DNA of 64,000 nucleotides, taken from Liberibacter crescens BT-1 (GTDB lineage: Bacteria; Pseudomonadota; Alphaproteobacteria; Rhizobiales; Rhizobiaceae). The position numbers and the translations under genes are program-made. The notes beneath the pieces are model-generated. The model was not told where the DNA came from, searched no databases, and saw only the letters and a list, made by a program, of their open reading frames with translations. The DNA is taken from assembly GCF_000325745.1 (NCBI RefSeq), contig NC_019907.1, positions 454,001-518,000 on the forward strand, in the 5' to 3' direction. Shown piece after piece: positions 17,770-28,159 of the stretch; position 1 is the first letter of the stretch; each line of letters begins with the position of its first letter.

Positions 17770-19866
17770 ATGACACGAGAGTATAAAATAGAAGATTACC
17801 GCAATTTTGGTATAATGGCGCATATAGATGCTGGAAAGACTACTACAACTGAAAGGATATTATATTATACTGGAAAGTCTCATAAGATTGGAGAGGTGCA
17901 TGATGGTTCTGCTACGATGGATTGGATGGAGCAAGAGCAAGAGCGTGGTATTACTATAACCTCTGCTGCCACCACAACATTTTGGGCAGGGCGTGATGGT
18001 AGGGTAAGGCGGTTTAATATTATTGATACCCCTGGTCATGTCGATTTTACAATTGAAGTTGAGCGATCTCTTAGGGTTCTTGATGGTGCTATAGCTCTTT
18101 TAGATGCTAATGCTGGGGTCGAGCCTCAAACTGAAACTGTTTGGCGTCAAGCGGATAAATATAATGTTCCGCGTATGATTTTTTGTAATAAGATGGATAA
18201 AACTGGAGCGGATTTTTATCGTTCTGTTGAAATGATAAAGTCTCGTCTTGGTGCTCAGCCTATAGTTATGCAGTTGCCGATTGGTTCTGAAAGTGATTTT
18301 AAGGGTGTCGTTGATTTAATTGAGATGAAGGCTCTTGTTTGGAGAGATGAGTCTCTTGGTGCTGAGTGGGATGTGGTGGATATTCCAGAGGATATGATGG
18401 CTTCTGCTCAAGAGTACCGTGAAAAAATGATAGAATCTGTTGTAGATATAGATGAGTTGGCTATGGATGCTTATCTTGGTGGTTCTATGCCAGATAATGA
18501 TCAGATACGCTCTTTGGTGCGGTCTGGAACTATAGGTGTAAAGTTTTTTCCTGTTTTTTGTGGTTCTTCTTTTAAGAACAAAGGCGTTCAGCCTCTTCTT
18601 GATGCGGTAGTTGATTATTTGCCTTCTCCTGTTGATATACCTCCAGTTAAGGGTGTAGACTCACGGACTGGCAAAGATGTTGAGCGGTTTGCTTCCGATG
18701 ATCAGCCTTTGTCTATGTTGGCATTTAAAATAATGTCAGATCCTTTTGTTGGTTCTCTTACGTTTTGTAGAATTTATTCAGGGAAATTAGCTAAAGGTTC
18801 TTCTCTTTTGAATACAATAAAGGATAAGCGTGAGAGGGTTGGGCGTATGTTGCAAATGCACTCTAATTCTCGTGAAGATATTGGAGAGGCTTATTGTGGT
18901 GATATAGTTGCTTTGGCAGGTTTAAAAGAAGTTGTTACAGGTGATACTTTATGTGATCCTTTAAATCCTGTAGTGTTGGAGCGTATGGAGTTTCCTGATC
19001 CTGTTATTCAGATTGCTATTGAGCCGAAATCGAAGGCAGATCAAGAAAGAATGTCGCTAGCTTTAAATCGCCTTGCATCTGAGGATCCTTCTTTTAGGGT
19101 AAGGACAGACGAAGAGTCTGGTCAGACTATTATTGCTGGTATGGGTGAGTTGCATCTTGATATTATTGTTGATCGAATGCGGCGTGAGTTTAAGGTGGAA
19201 GCTAATGTAGGTGTTCCTCAAGTGGCGTATCGTGAGACTGTTACTAAGGTATATGAGCATGAGTATACCCATAAAAAGCAATCTGGAGGTGCAGGTCAGT
19301 TTGCGAGAGTGAAGATACTGTTTCAGCCTAATCCTGATGGAGAGGAATTTGTTTTCGAGAGTAAGATTGTTGGAGGTTCTGTACCAAAGGAATATGTACC
19401 TGGGGTTCAAAAGGGGCTTGAAAGTGTACTATCTTCGGGGCCTTTGGCTGGCTTTCCTATGCTTGGGGTTAAGGCTACATTAATTGATGGTGCTTATCAT
19501 GATGTGGATTCGTCTGTTCTTGCTTTTGAAATAGCTTCTCGTGCTTGTTTTAGGGAAGCTGCAAGTAAAATGGGTGTAGAGCTCTTGGAGCCTATTATGA
19601 AAGTTGAGGTTGTAACTCCAGAGGAGTATGTTGGTGATGTGATCGGTGATTTAAATTCACGTAGAGGTCAAATTCAAGGCCAAGAGAGTCGTTCTATAGC
19701 TATTGTTATAGATGCTCATGTTCCTCTTGCTAATATGTTTAAGTATGTTGATAATTTGCGTTCTATGTCTCAGGGACGGGCTCAGTACACTATGACTTTT
19801 GATCATTATGCTCAGGTTCCTGCAAATGTGTCGCAAGAGATACAGTCTAAATATTCTACTAAGTAA
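17770..19866 (+). CDS. fusA: Elongation factor G
   Basis: This GTPase drives ribosomal translocation and works with ribosome recycling factor. The 698-residue protein has the G1 motif [13 protein letters not shown] near residue 17, the effector region [13 protein letters not shown]3 DTPGHVDF and G4 [10 protein letters not shown], followed by the domain II-V regions (for example GMGELHLDI and [15 protein letters not shown]). It is full length and carries no visible damage. It follows rpsG and precedes tuf by 64 bases. Confidence 0.98.
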   Translation: MTREYKIEDYRNFGIMAHIDAGKTTTTERILYYTGKSHKIGEVHDGSATMDWMEQEQERGITITSAATTTFWAGRDGRVRRFNIIDTPGHVDFTIEVERSLRVLDGAIALLDANAGVEPQTETVWRQADKYNVPRMIFCNKMDKTGADFYRSVEMIKSRLGAQPIVMQLPIGSESDFKGVVDLIEMKALVWRDESLGAEWDVVDIPEDMMASAQEYREKMIESVVDIDELAMDAYLGGSMPDNDQIRSLVRSGTIGVKFFPVFCGSSFKNKGVQPLLDAVVDYLPSPVDIPPVKGVDSRTGKDVERFASDDQPLSMLAFKIMSDPFVGSLTFCRIYSGKLAKGSSLLNTIKDKRERVGRMLQMHSNSREDIGEAYCGDIVALAGLKEVVTGDTLCDPLNPVVLERMEFPDPVIQIAIEPKSKADQERMSLALNRLASEDPSFRVRTDEESGQTIIAGMGELHLDIIVDRMRREFKVEANVGVPQVAYRETVTKVYEHEYTHKKQSGGAGQFARVKILFQPNPDGEEFVFESKIVGGSVPKEYVPGVQKGLESVLSSGPLAGFPMLGVKATLIDGAYHDVDSSVLAFEIASRACFREAASKMGVELLEPIMKVEVVTPEEYVGDVIGDLNSRRGQIQGQESRSIAIVIDAHVPLANMFKYVDNLRSMSQGRAQYTMTFDHYAQVPANVSQEIQSKYSTK

Positions 19867-19930
19867 ATAGCGTAATGATTTTTTTCTATATTTGGGATAA
19901 TTAAGTAAATATTATATTGGAGAGCTCAGG

Positions 19931-21106
19931 GTGGCAAAGGAAGAGTTTATACGAGATCAGGATAATGTTGGTCTTTGTTCGATAGGTCATGTTGATCATG
20001 GGAAGACGACATTAACGGCGGCGATTACGAAGTATTATGGCGAATACAAGTCTTATGATCAGATTGATAGCGCACCTGAAGAGAAGGCTCGAGGTATAAC
20101 GATTTCGACGACACATGTTGAGTATCGTACGAGTAAGCGTCACTATTTTCATGTTGATTGCCCTGGTCATGCGGATTATGTTAAGAATATGATTACTGGT
20201 GCTGCTCAAGTAGACGGTGCGATACTTGTTTGTTCTGCTGCGGATGGTCCTATGCCTCAGACGAAGGAGCATATACTTCTTGCTCGTCAGGTAGGTGTTC
20301 CTGCGATGGTTGTTTATTTAAACAAGGTTGATCAGGTTGATGATCCTGAGTTGATTGATCTTGTTGAGCTTGAGATACGGGAATTGTTGTCTTATTACAA
20401 ATTTCCTGGGGATGATATTCCTATTATTAGGGGTTCTGCGCTTGCAGCTCTTGAGGATCGGGATAAGTCGATAGGAGAGGATTCGATTCGTTCGTTATTG
20501 GCTGCTGTTGATGATTATATTCCGACACCGAAGCGATTGATAGATAAGCCGTTTATGATGCCTGTTGAGGATGTTTTTTCGATTTCTGGACGTGGTACAG
20601 TTGCTACTGGTCGTATTAATCGTGGTGTTGTGAAGGTTGGCGATGAATTAGAGATTGTTGGTATAAGGGGTACGGTTAAGACGATATGTACAGGAGTTGA
20701 GATGTTCCGGAAGATTTTATCTGAGGGACAAGCTGGAGATAATGTTGGTCTTTTGTTGCGAGGAGTTGACCGTTCTTTGATTGAGCGTGGTCAGGTTTTA
20801 TGTAAGTCGAATACTGTTAATCCGTATAAGAAGTTTAGAGCTGAGGTTTATATTTTGACGAAAGAGGAAGGTGGTCGTCATACATCATTTTTTTCGAATT
20901 ATCGTCCGCAATTTTATTTGGGTACAGCGGATATTACTGGTGTAGTAACGCTTCCTGACGGTGTAGAGATGGTTATGCCGGGGGATAATTTAGCTCTTGA
21001 TGTTGAGTTAATTGTTCCTATTGCTATGGAGCTTCAGCAGCGTTTTGCTATTCGTGAGGGTGGAAAGACTGTTGGTGCTGGTGTTATATCAGAAATACTT
21101 GAATAG
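19931..21106 (+). CDS. tuf: Elongation factor Tu
   Basis: EF-Tu delivers aminoacyl-tRNA to the ribosome as a GTP complex. It starts at GTG after an AGAG ribosome-binding motif and has 391 residues. [34 protein letters not shown] and NKVDQVDD are all present, and the protein ends [17 protein letters not shown]. The N-terminal strand reads VGLCSIGH where most EF-Tu have VN(I/V)GTIGH. The domain is unusually diverged for such a conserved protein, similar to what I recall for Liberibacter EF-Tu. Its codons use more G-ending Thr, Ala and Ser codons than the neighbouring genes. It closes the str group. Confidence 0.97.
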   Translation: MAKEEFIRDQDNVGLCSIGHVDHGKTTLTAAITKYYGEYKSYDQIDSAPEEKARGITISTTHVEYRTSKRHYFHVDCPGHADYVKNMITGAAQVDGAILVCSAADGPMPQTKEHILLARQVGVPAMVVYLNKVDQVDDPELIDLVELEIRELLSYYKFPGDDIPIIRGSALAALEDRDKSIGEDSIRSLLAAVDDYIPTPKRLIDKPFMMPVEDVFSISGRGTVATGRINRGVVKVGDELEIVGIRGTVKTICTGVEMFRKILSEGQAGDNVGLLLRGVDRSLIERGQVLCKSNTVNPYKKFRAEVYILTKEEGGRHTSFFSNYRPQFYLGTADITGVVTLPDGVEMVMPGDNLALDVELIVPIAMELQQRFAIREGGKTVGAGVISEILE

Positions 21107-21277
21107 GTTCTTTTATCGTATTCTTTGAAAAAGTCATTTGTGATTAAATATTCCTAAGTTTTAGTTAATTATAGTTTTTCAGGGAGTATTTTTTAGTGGC
21201 TTGGATTTGTAACTTTTTATTTTCTTGAGTAGTTTTTGTTAGATTTAATAAAAGTTTGTGGGTAAGGAATAATTTAG

Positions 21278-21586
21278 ATGAATAACCAGAATATTCGTAT
21301 ATGTCTTAGGGGTTTTGATTCCCATATTCTTGATGCTTCTGTGCGGGAGATTGTGTTAACTGCCAAGCAAACTGGTGCAATCATTATAGGTCCTATTCCT
21401 CTTCCGAGTCGTGTAAAGAAATTTACTGTTAATAGGTCTCCTCATATAGATAAAAAGAGTCGAGATCAGTTGGAGATACGTACTTATAAGCGCTTTCTTG
21501 ATATAGTGAAGCCAAATTCACAGACTGTTGATGCTTTGATGAGGCTTGATCTTGCTGCTGGTGTTGATGTAGCAATCAAGCTTTAA
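21278..21586 (+). CDS. rpsJ: 30S ribosomal protein S10
   Basis: S10 belongs to the 30S head and, with NusB, takes part in antitermination. The 102-residue protein includes [16 protein letters not shown] and the GPIPLPSR segment near residue 40. It is the first gene of the S10 group and lies 171 bases after tuf, a gap large enough for its own promoter. Confidence 0.98.
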   Translation: MNNQNIRICLRGFDSHILDASVREIVLTAKQTGAIIIGPIPLPSRVKKFTVNRSPHIDKKSRDQLEIRTYKRFLDIVKPNSQTVDALMRLDLAAGVDVAIKL

Positions 21587-21620
21587 TTTTTTTAATTATT
21601 TTTGGATTGGGGGCAGGTTG

Positions 21621-22268
21621 ATGCGTTCAGGTGTTATTGCGCAAAAGTTGGGTATGACTTGTGTGTATAATGTTAAAGGTGAGCACATACCTGTTACTGT
21701 TTTACATATAGATAATTGTAGGGTAATAGCTCATCGTACTTTCCAAAAAAATGGGTATTTTGCTGTTCAGCTTGGTGCTGGGTTTGCTAAAGTAAAGAAT
21801 ACATCAAAATCTATGCGGGGTGTTTTTTTAAATGCCAATGTAGAGCCTAAAGCAAAAGTTGTAGAATTTCGTGTTTCTCAGGATCAGTTGTTGAAAATTG
21901 GTTATCTATTGTCTCCTTCTCATTTTGCTCTAGGGCAGTTGGTTGATGTTTCGGGTTTTACTATAGGTAAGGGTTTTGCCGGTGTTATGAAGCGGCATAA
22001 TTTTGGTGGTTTACGTGCTACACATGGTGTATCTTTATCACATAGGTCGCCAGGATCAACAGGTTGTAGACAAGATCCAGGGCGTGTTTTTAAAAATAAA
22101 GATATGGCTGGCCATATGGGGCAATCTCGTGTAACAATTAAAAATTTAGAAGTTGTTTCTATGGATGAAAATCGAGGTCTAATTCTTGTTAAAGGTGCTG
22201 TTCCTGGATATAAAAGTTCTTGGGTTTTGATTCGAGATGCATTCAAGGCTGTAAAAAAAGAGAAATAA
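21621..22268 (+). CDS. rplC: 50S ribosomal protein L3
   Basis: L3 is an early-assembly 50S protein reaching towards the peptidyl-transferase centre. The 215-residue protein begins [12 protein letters not shown], which fits the family; a TTG immediately upstream is less likely. The [13 protein letters not shown] and [27 protein letters not shown] loops are typical. It follows rpsJ and precedes rplD in the canonical order. Confidence 0.97.
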   Translation: MRSGVIAQKLGMTCVYNVKGEHIPVTVLHIDNCRVIAHRTFQKNGYFAVQLGAGFAKVKNTSKSMRGVFLNANVEPKAKVVEFRVSQDQLLKIGYLLSPSHFALGQLVDVSGFTIGKGFAGVMKRHNFGGLRATHGVSLSHRSPGSTGCRQDPGRVFKNKDMAGHMGQSRVTIKNLEVVSMDENRGLILVKGAVPGYKSSWVLIRDAFKAVKKEK

Positions 22269-22278
22269 GGGCTCTATG

Positions 22279-22899
22279 ATGGAATTAAATGTTAAATCTC
22301 TTGATGGTAGAAATGTTGGGGAGATTTCTGTTTCTGAATCTATTTTTGGCTTAAGCCCTAAAGAGGATTTAATAGCTGCTGTTATTCGTTGGCAGTTGGC
22401 TCGTAGAAGAAGTGGTACGCATAAATCAAAGAGTCGTTCTGAAATTTCTTATACAGGTTCTAAGATGTATGCTCAAAAGAGAACAGGTCGTGCTAGGCAT
22501 AGTTCTTCTCGGGCTCCACAGTTTCGTGGTGGTGGAAAAGCATTCGGTCCTGTAGTTATTGATCATGAGTATACTATTCCTAGGAAGGTTCGTTCTCTTG
22601 CTTTGTGTCATGCAATATCTTCAAAAATACAATCTGAAGATGTTTTAATAATTGATAATTTGGTGTCACAGGAAGCTAAAACTAAATATATAGCCAGTTT
22701 TTTTAAAGGTCTTGAGCTTTATAATGCTCTTATTGTTGATGGGTTTCAGCTTAATGAAAACTTTAAGCTTGCTAGTCAAAATATTCCCAATATAGATCTT
22801 CTTCCTGCACAAGGGATAAATGTTTATGATATTTTGCGTCGTAGAAAGTTGGTTCTTTCTATTTCTGCTGTAAAGGCTTTGGAGGGTCGCTTAAAATGA
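22279..22899 (+). CDS. rplD: 50S ribosomal protein L4
   Basis: L4 lines the peptide exit tunnel and in some bacteria represses its own operon. The 206-residue protein starts MELNVKSLDG, with a second ATG just upstream. RRSGTHKSKSRSEISYTGSKM and GRARHSSSRAPQFRGGGKAFGP mark the extended tunnel loop. Its stop overlaps the start of rplW by four bases, so translation is probably coupled. Confidence 0.97.
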   Translation: MELNVKSLDGRNVGEISVSESIFGLSPKEDLIAAVIRWQLARRRSGTHKSKSRSEISYTGSKMYAQKRTGRARHSSSRAPQFRGGGKAFGPVVIDHEYTIPRKVRSLALCHAISSKIQSEDVLIIDNLVSQEAKTKYIASFFKGLELYNALIVDGFQLNENFKLASQNIPNIDLLPAQGINVYDILRRRKLVLSISAVKALEGRLK

Positions 22900-23228
22900 T
22901 TGCTCTTAGAGATTATGATGTAATTTTTTCTCCTGTAGTAACAGAAAAATCTACTGCAATGTCTGAAAATAATCAGATAGTTTTTAATGTAAGGAAAGAT
23001 TCTTCTAAATCTGAAATTAAGATAGCTGTTGAAGCTTTGTTTGGTGTGAAGGTTCTATCTGTTAATACCTTAAGGCGTAAAGGTAAATTAAGGCGTGTTC
23101 GTAGTTTTGCTATAATGCAAAAACCGATGAGATCAGGTCGTAATTTATATGTTTTGTGTAAAGATGTTAAAAGAGCAGTAGTGACTTTAGCTAAAGGGCA
23201 TTCTATTGATATATCAGCTAGTTTTTAA
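22896..23228 (+). CDS. rplW: 50S ribosomal protein L23, with an internal insertion
   Basis: L23 sits at the tunnel exit and docks trigger factor and the signal recognition particle. The start ATG overlaps the rplD stop. The protein is 110 residues, longer than the roughly 97 of other Rhizobiaceae. [32 protein letters not shown] and NTLRRKGK are conserved. Compared with remembered rhizobial L23, about 13 extra residues (around [12 protein letters not shown], positions 77-90) precede DVKRAVVTL. Confidence 0.96.
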   Translation: MIALRDYDVIFSPVVTEKSTAMSENNQIVFNVRKDSSKSEIKIAVEALFGVKVLSVNTLRRKGKLRRVRSFAIMQKPMRSGRNLYVLCKDVKRAVVTLAKGHSIDISASF

Positions 23229-23260
23229 TTTTATCTAGTTTGATAAAGGGATTGAGTATT

Positions 23261-24097
23261 ATGGTGTTAAAGAAGTTTAATCCAGTTACATCTAGTCAGC
23301 GTCAGCTTGTTGTCGTTGATAGGTCTTCGTTGTATAAAGGTAAGCCTATAAAGGCTTTGACGGCAGGTTTGAATTCCAAGGGTGGACGAAATAATCTTGG
23401 TCGGATAACAACTCGTTTTCGGGGTGGAGGAAGTAAACGTTCTTATCGTTTTGTAGATTTTAAGCGTCGTAAGTTTGATGTTGAAGCTGTTGTGGAGCGT
23501 ATAGAATATGATCCTAATAGAACAGCATTTATTGCTTTAATATCTTATTCCGATGGGCAAAAGTCATATATAATTGCGCCTCAACGCTTATCTAAAGGAG
23601 ATATAGTTATTTCTTCTGCGAATGCAGTTGATGTGAAGCCTGGTAATGCTATGCCATTACAATTTATTCCTGTTGGTTCTATAATACATAACGTTGAAAT
23701 AAAACTTGGAAAAGGAGGGCAGTTAGCTCGCTCTGCTGGTAGTTATGCTCAAATTATTGGTCGTGATCAGGGTATGGTTCTTTTGCGTCTTAATTCTGGG
23801 GAGCAGCGTTTGGTCTATTCTTCTTGTTTGGCTTCAATAGGTGCAGTATCAAATGCCGATCATATTAATATAAATGATTCTAAGGCTGGTCGTTCTCGTT
23901 GGCGTGGTAGACGTCCTAGTGTTAGAGGGGTGGCAATGAATCCTATTGATCATCCTCTTGGAGGTGGAGAAGGTAAGACTTCTGGTGGGCGTAATCCATG
24001 TAGTCCTTGGGGAAAGCCTACAAAGGGTAAGCGGACTCGTTCAAGTAAATCTACTGATAAGTTTATCGTTCGTTCGCGTCATAAAAATAAGAAATAA
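23261..24097 (+). CDS. rplB: 50S ribosomal protein L2
   Basis: L2 is essential for subunit association and peptidyl transfer. I start it at [17 protein letters not shown], which matches the family; the frame extends seven codons further. It has 278 residues, with [16 protein letters not shown] near the N-terminus and the conserved [19 protein letters not shown] segment with the key histidine near residue 229. It lies between rplW and rpsS. Confidence 0.97.
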   Translation: MVLKKFNPVTSSQRQLVVVDRSSLYKGKPIKALTAGLNSKGGRNNLGRITTRFRGGGSKRSYRFVDFKRRKFDVEAVVERIEYDPNRTAFIALISYSDGQKSYIIAPQRLSKGDIVISSANAVDVKPGNAMPLQFIPVGSIIHNVEIKLGKGGQLARSAGSYAQIIGRDQGMVLLRLNSGEQRLVYSSCLASIGAVSNADHININDSKAGRSRWRGRRPSVRGVAMNPIDHPLGGGEGKTSGGRNPCSPWGKPTKGKRTRSSKSTDKFIVRSRHKNKK

Positions 24098-24112
24098 AGG
24101 AGTTTGTTTTTG

Positions 24113-24391
24113 ATGGTTCGTGCGGTATGGAAAGGTCCAGTTGTTCATGGCTATTTGTTAAAAAAGGTAGAAAAAGCTCGGCAATCAGGTCGGAATGAAG
24201 TAATAAAGATATGGTGTCGTGAGTGTTCTATTATACCACAGTTTGTTGGTTTGACATTTGGTGTGTATAATGGAAATAAGCATATACCTGTTTCTGTTAC
24301 TGAAGAAATGGTTGGGTGTAAGTTTGGTGAATTTTCTCCAACCCGTTTCTGTCCAGGGCATGGGGCTGATAAAAAAAGTAAGAGGAAGTAA
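24113..24391 (+). CDS. rpsS: 30S ribosomal protein S19, cysteine-rich variant
   Basis: S19 contacts the A-site region of the 30S head together with S13. The start at 24113 gives MVRAVWKGP and 92 residues, as in the family; an in-frame TTG three codons earlier is not supported. LPQ-type [17 protein letters not shown] and KFGEFSPTR are conserved. Four positions that are normally Ser, Ser, His and Tyr are cysteines here (Cys35, Cys38, Cys69, Cys80), in WCRECS, VGCKFGE and FCPGHG. This could form a metal site, but that is unproven. Confidence 0.96.
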   Translation: MVRAVWKGPVVHGYLLKKVEKARQSGRNEVIKIWCRECSIIPQFVGLTFGVYNGNKHIPVSVTEEMVGCKFGEFSPTRFCPGHGADKKSKRK

Positions 24392-24394
24392 TTA

Positions 24395-24784
24395 ATGGGC
24401 AAATTAAAAGCTGAGCGTCAGCTAAAAGATAATGAAGCTAATGCTATTTCACGTATGCTTCGTGTTAGCCCTCAGAAGTTAAATCTTGTTGCCGTTATGA
24501 TTCGTGGAAAGAGGGTTGCTCATGCTCTTGCAGACTTAGAGTTTTCTCGTAAGCGTATTGCGGTTTCAGTTAAGCAAACTCTTCGATCTGCTGTTGCTAA
24601 TGCAGAAAATAATCATGCTCTTGATGTTGATCGGCTTATAGTATCAGAAGTTTATGTAGGTAAGTCTATTGTTATGAAGCGTTTTCATTGTCGTGGTCGG
24701 CATCGAAGTTCCCGTATAAATAAACCTTTTTCTCATTTGACTGTTGTAGTTCAGGAAGTCAAAAATAAAGAAAGGGCTGTATAA
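24395..24784 (+). CDS. rplV: 50S ribosomal protein L22
   Basis: L22 lines the exit tunnel with L4. The 129-residue protein has the assembly-core sequence [19 protein letters not shown] near residue 20 and the tunnel beta-hairpin region [14 protein letters not shown] near 90-105. It begins three bases after the rpsS stop and ends two bases before rpsC, so the three are tightly coupled. Confidence 0.97.
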   Translation: MGKLKAERQLKDNEANAISRMLRVSPQKLNLVAVMIRGKRVAHALADLEFSRKRIAVSVKQTLRSAVANAENNHALDVDRLIVSEVYVGKSIVMKRFHCRGRHRSSRINKPFSHLTVVVQEVKNKERAV

Positions 24785-24785
24785 A

Positions 24786-25502
24786 ATGGGGCAGAAAGTT
24801 AATCCTATAATATTTCGTCTTGGTATTAATCGTGTTTGGGATAGTCTTTGGTTTTCTAGTGGTTCTGAATATGGTAAGCTTTTACATGAAGATTTAAGAA
24901 TACGTGAGTATATTAATAAAGATTTAAAGCAAGCAGGTATTTCTAAAGTTTTTATTGAGAGGCCTCACAAAAAGTGTCGTGTTACTATATATTCTGCTCG
25001 TCCAGGTTTCATTATTGGTAAGAAGGGGGTAGATATAGATAAGTTGCGTCGAGAGCTTTCTAGGATGACTGATTCAGAATTGCATTTAAATATTGTTGAA
25101 GTTCGAAAACCAGAAATTGATGCAGTTTTAGTAGCTCAGTCGATTGCTCAACAACTTCAAAGAAGGGTTGCTTTTCGTCGTTGTATGAAGCGTGCCGTTC
25201 AATCTGCTATGCGTCTTGGTGCCGAAGGGATAAAAATAATTTGTGCGGGTCGTCTTGGTGGAGCTGAAATTGCTCGTACTGAATGGTATCTTGAAGGAAA
25301 AGTTCCTCTTCAGACTCTTCGTGCTAATATTGATTATGGCGTAGCAGAGGCTAAAACTGCTTATGGGATTTGTGGTATAAAGGTATCTATTTATAAGGGT
25401 GAAGTTCTTGAAAGTGATTCGATAGTTTCTGATCAACGTCCTTTGGAGAGTGATAATCAAGTTAATAATTCTAGTCGTAAGCGTGTTCGAGATAAGTCGT
25501 AG
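24786..25502 (+). CDS. rpsC: 30S ribosomal protein S3
   Basis: S3 lines the mRNA entry tunnel and has a KH RNA-binding domain. The 238-residue protein shows [13 protein letters not shown] at the N-terminus, the KH motif [15 protein letters not shown] near residue 74-88 and [26 protein letters not shown] in the C-terminal domain. The tail after about residue 212 is polar and variable, as usual. Confidence 0.97.
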   Translation: MGQKVNPIIFRLGINRVWDSLWFSSGSEYGKLLHEDLRIREYINKDLKQAGISKVFIERPHKKCRVTIYSARPGFIIGKKGVDIDKLRRELSRMTDSELHLNIVEVRKPEIDAVLVAQSIAQQLQRRVAFRRCMKRAVQSAMRLGAEGIKIICAGRLGGAEIARTEWYLEGKVPLQTLRANIDYGVAEAKTAYGICGIKVSIYKGEVLESDSIVSDQRPLESDNQVNNSSRKRVRDKS

Positions 25503-25534
25503 TTTTTTTTATATAGGTTTTTGGAGAGTAGAGC

Positions 25535-25948
25535 ATGTTGCAACCGAAGCGTACTAAGTATCCTAAACAGTTTAAAGGTCGTATAAAAGGTGTAGCAAAG
25601 GGTGCATCAAGGATTGCTTTTGGTGAATTTGCGATTAAAGCGCGTGAGCCTAATCGTGTTAATGCACGCGAAATTGAAGCTGCTCGTCGTGCTATAACTC
25701 GTTATATGAAGAGAACGGGTCGAGTATGGGTTAGATTATTTTCTGATGTTCCTGTGACTTCTAAGCCTACAGAGGTTCGTATGGGAAAAGGTAAGGGCTC
25801 TGTAGAAAAATGGGTTTGTCGTGTTAAGCCAGGTCGTATAATGTTTGAAATTGATGGTGTTACCGAAGAAATTGCAAGAGAAGCTCTCCGTCTTGGTGCT
25901 TCTAAGCTTTCAGTTTCTACAAGATTTGTTCAGCGAATTGCAGAATAA
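25535..25948 (+). CDS. rplP: 50S ribosomal protein L16
   Basis: L16 organises the A-site side of the 50S. The 137-residue protein has [16 protein letters not shown] at the start, [17 protein letters not shown] near 47-63 and [20 protein letters not shown] near 82-102. It is followed by rpmC after 13 bases. Confidence 0.97.
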   Translation: MLQPKRTKYPKQFKGRIKGVAKGASRIAFGEFAIKAREPNRVNAREIEAARRAITRYMKRTGRVWVRLFSDVPVTSKPTEVRMGKGKGSVEKWVCRVKPGRIMFEIDGVTEEIAREALRLGASKLSVSTRFVQRIAE

Positions 25949-25961
25949 AGGTTTTAAGTTT

Positions 25962-26162
25962 ATGAAATTTGTTGATTTTTTAGATATGGATGTTCTTAAG
26001 CTAGAGGAGAAATTATTGCTTTTTAAAAGAGAGCAGTTTAATTTGCGTTTCCAAAAAGCTTCAGGGCAGCTCGAAAAGACTTCTCGTATTAAAGAGGTTC
26101 GTCGTGATATAGCGCGTGTTAAAACTTTAATACGTATTAAAGATATTGAGAGAAAGATATAA
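25962..26162 (+). CDS. rpmC: 50S ribosomal protein L29
   Basis: L29 is a small helical protein near the tunnel exit, next to L23. The true start is the ATG at 25962 ([10 protein letters not shown]); an open stretch upstream in the same frame only overlaps rplP. It gives 66 residues with the family pattern [20 protein letters not shown] and a final IARVKTLI helix. rpsQ follows two bases later. Confidence 0.94.
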   Translation: MKFVDFLDMDVLKLEEKLLLFKREQFNLRFQKASGQLEKTSRIKEVRRDIARVKTLIRIKDIERKI

Positions 26163-26164
26163 AA

Positions 26165-26404
26165 ATGCCTAAAAGGGTTTTGCAAGGTGTTGTTGTAAGT
26201 GATAAAAGTAATAAAACTGTAATTGTAAAGGTTGAGAGGCGCTTCTCTCATCCTCTTTTGCAGAAGACAGTTCGTTATTCTAAGAAGTATAAGGTTCATG
26301 ATGAGCACAATAAGTTTAAGGTGGGGGATATTGTTTCAATTGAAGAATGTGCTCCAATTTCTAAAGAAAAGTGTTGGTTGGCGCTTCGTTCATTAAAAGA
26401 ATAG
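26165..26404 (+). CDS. rpsQ: 30S ribosomal protein S17
   Basis: S17 binds 16S rRNA helix 11 early in assembly and has an OB fold. The 79-residue protein carries [20 protein letters not shown] and the [16 protein letters not shown] motif. It ends the tightly packed S10 group; the following 160-base gap before rplN is one of the longest within the cluster. Confidence 0.96.
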   Translation: MPKRVLQGVVVSDKSNKTVIVKVERRFSHPLLQKTVRYSKKYKVHDEHNKFKVGDIVSIEECAPISKEKCWLALRSLKE

Positions 26405-26530
26405 GGTTTATGTGGTTTTTTTTATGGCTTTAGATATTTTTTTGTGTAGTATGTGGGTGTAAGTTATTAGTTTTTTTCTTTGAATATATTTTTTTATTTA
26501 ATAAAATTGGTGTAAAACTTATAATGGTAG

Positions 26531-26547
26531 ATCAAGAATTCCTTGAT
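26531..26547. repeat. Inverted repeat in the rpsQ-rplN gap
   Basis: ATCAAG and CTTGAT form a six-base-pair stem around AATTC, 18 bases before the rplN start. It lies where the spc group begins and might influence rplN translation, but it is short and could be chance. Confidence 0.25.
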
Positions 26548-26564
26548 AGAGAAAGCTTTGTAAG

Positions 26565-26933
26565 ATGATTCAAATGCAAACAAGTCTTGATGTTGCTGAT
26601 AATTCTGGTGCGCGTCGTGTTGTATGTATAAAAGTTTTGGGTGGTTCAAAACGTAAATATGCTTCTGTAGGTGATGTAATTGTTGTAGCAATTAAGGAGG
26701 TTATACCTCGTGCACGAGTAAAAAAAGGTGCAGTTGTTAAAGCAGTAGTTGTTCGTGTTTCTAAAGACATTCGTCGTATTGATGGGAGTGTTATACGTTT
26801 TGATACGAATGCTGTTGTTTTAGTAGATAATAAAAAAGATTTAATTGCAACGCGTGTTTTTGGTCCTGTGCCGCGTGAGTTGCGTTCAAAAGGTCATTTG
26901 AAGATTACTTCTTTGGCTCCAGAAGTGATATAA
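26565..26933 (+). CDS. rplN: 50S ribosomal protein L14
   Basis: L14 is a central 50S protein at the subunit interface and the binding site of the silencing factor RsfS. The 122-residue protein starts [19 protein letters not shown] and includes [20 protein letters not shown] and a final LAPEVI. It opens the spc group. Confidence 0.97.
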   Translation: MIQMQTSLDVADNSGARRVVCIKVLGGSKRKYASVGDVIVVAIKEVIPRARVKKGAVVKAVVVRVSKDIRRIDGSVIRFDTNAVVLVDNKKDLIATRVFGPVPRELRSKGHLKITSLAPEVI

Positions 26934-26945
26934 GAGGCTTATAAT

Positions 26946-27254
26946 ATGGAGAAGATACGTACGGGCGATAAGGTTATTGTTCTTGCTGGTAGAGATAAGG
27001 GCAAAGTTGGTGAGGTTCTTAAAGTTATCTTATCAAAGAGGCGCGCTGTTGTGCGAGGTATAAATATTGTTAGTTGTTATGAGAAACAAACTGCTAATAA
27101 ACAGGCTGGTATTTTCCTAAAAGAAGCTCCTATACATTTGTCTAATATAGCAATTATTAATAAAGATGGTAAGCCTATAAGAATTGGTTTTTCTTTTGTT
27201 AATGGTAAAAAGATTCGTGTAGCTAAGCGTTCTGGAGATTTTATTGATGTATGA
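26946..27254 (+). CDS. rplX: 50S ribosomal protein L24
   Basis: L24 is an assembly initiator near the tunnel exit. The 102-residue protein has a KOW motif at the N-terminus ([22 protein letters not shown]), and the [20 protein letters not shown] segment is typical. Its last codons overlap the start of rplE. Confidence 0.97.
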   Translation: MEKIRTGDKVIVLAGRDKGKVGEVLKVILSKRRAVVRGINIVSCYEKQTANKQAGIFLKEAPIHLSNIAIINKDGKPIRIGFSFVNGKKIRVAKRSGDFIDV

Positions 27255-27804
27255 GCTAAAATATGAGCCACGTCTTAAAAAGGAATATGTAAGTCGTATT
27301 AGATACGCTATGAAAGAAAAATTTTCTTATGTAAATGAGATGCAAATTCCTAAGCTTGAAAAAGTAGTTGTGAATATAGGTGTAGGGGAAGCGGTAATCG
27401 ATTCTAAAAAACCAGAAGCTGCTGCTCATGATTTGTCTTTAATAGTTGGTCAGAAGCCTGTTATTACATATGCACGTCGTTCTATTGCTGGATTTAAGCT
27501 TAGAGAAGGTATGCCTATAGGTGTAAAGGTTACTTTGCGTCGTGAAAAAATGTATGAATTTATAGATCGTATTATAAATATAGCTTTACCTAGGTCTCGT
27601 GATTTCCGTGGTTTGGATTCTAAGAGTTTTGATGGCTTTGGAAATTTTGCTTTTGGCATAAAGGAACATATTGTTTTTCCTGAAATTGATTATGATAAAG
27701 TTGATTGTATCTGGGGTATGGATATAGTTATTTGTACAACTTCTAAGAACAATGAAGAAGCTAGATACTTATTAAAGCAATTTAATTTTCCTTTTCGTCA
27801 GTGA
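27247..27804 (+). CDS. rplE: 50S ribosomal protein L5
   Basis: L5 anchors 5S rRNA and contacts the P-site tRNA. With the ATG at 27247 it has 185 residues and overlaps rplX by eight bases. [34 protein letters not shown] and [10 protein letters not shown] identify the family. rpsN follows after 37 bases. Confidence 0.97.
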   Translation: MYELKYEPRLKKEYVSRIRYAMKEKFSYVNEMQIPKLEKVVVNIGVGEAVIDSKKPEAAAHDLSLIVGQKPVITYARRSIAGFKLREGMPIGVKVTLRREKMYEFIDRIINIALPRSRDFRGLDSKSFDGFGNFAFGIKEHIVFPEIDYDKVDCIWGMDIVICTTSKNNEEARYLLKQFNFPFRQ

Positions 27805-27841
27805 GAAATTAAAAAAATAAACTATTAAAAGGAGCTTTGTA

Positions 27842-28147
27842 ATGGCAAAGAAAAGCGCGATTGAAAAGAATAAGCGTCGCCGTAAGATTGCTGCTAGTCA
27901 AGCTGCTAAGCGTGAAGAATTAAAGAAAATAGTTATGAATAAAGATGTAGCTATAGAAGAAAGATTTAAAGTAATGATGAAGTTAGCAGCTCTTCCTCGT
28001 GATGGTTCTAAAGTTCGTATTCGTAATCGTTGTGAAATAACGGGTCGTCCTCGTGCTTACTATCGTAAGTTTCGAATGTCACGTGTTGCTCTTCGAGAGT
28101 TAGGAAGTTCAGGAAATATACCTGGCTTAGTTAAGTCGAGCTGGTAA
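27842..28147 (+). CDS. rpsN: 30S ribosomal protein S14
   Basis: S14 belongs to the 30S head. At 101 residues it is the long form without the CxxC zinc motifs; only one cysteine remains, in [30 protein letters not shown] is typical of alphaproteobacteria. A GGAG motif precedes the ATG. Confidence 0.97.
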   Translation: MAKKSAIEKNKRRRKIAASQAAKREELKKIVMNKDVAIEERFKVMMKLAALPRDGSKVRIRNRCEITGRPRAYYRKFRMSRVALRELGSSGNIPGLVKSSW

Positions 28148-28159
28148 GGGAGATAATAT

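Noticed and set aside
25845-25961. Upstream extension of the rpmC frame into rplP
   Set aside because: The extra 39 codons overlap rplP in another frame and have no homology; the ATG at 25962 gives a normal L29.
25910-26308. A 132-codon frame antisense to rplP-rpmC-rpsQ
   Set aside because: It overlaps three conserved ribosomal genes and shows no protein-like pattern; it reflects the codon bias of the opposite strand.
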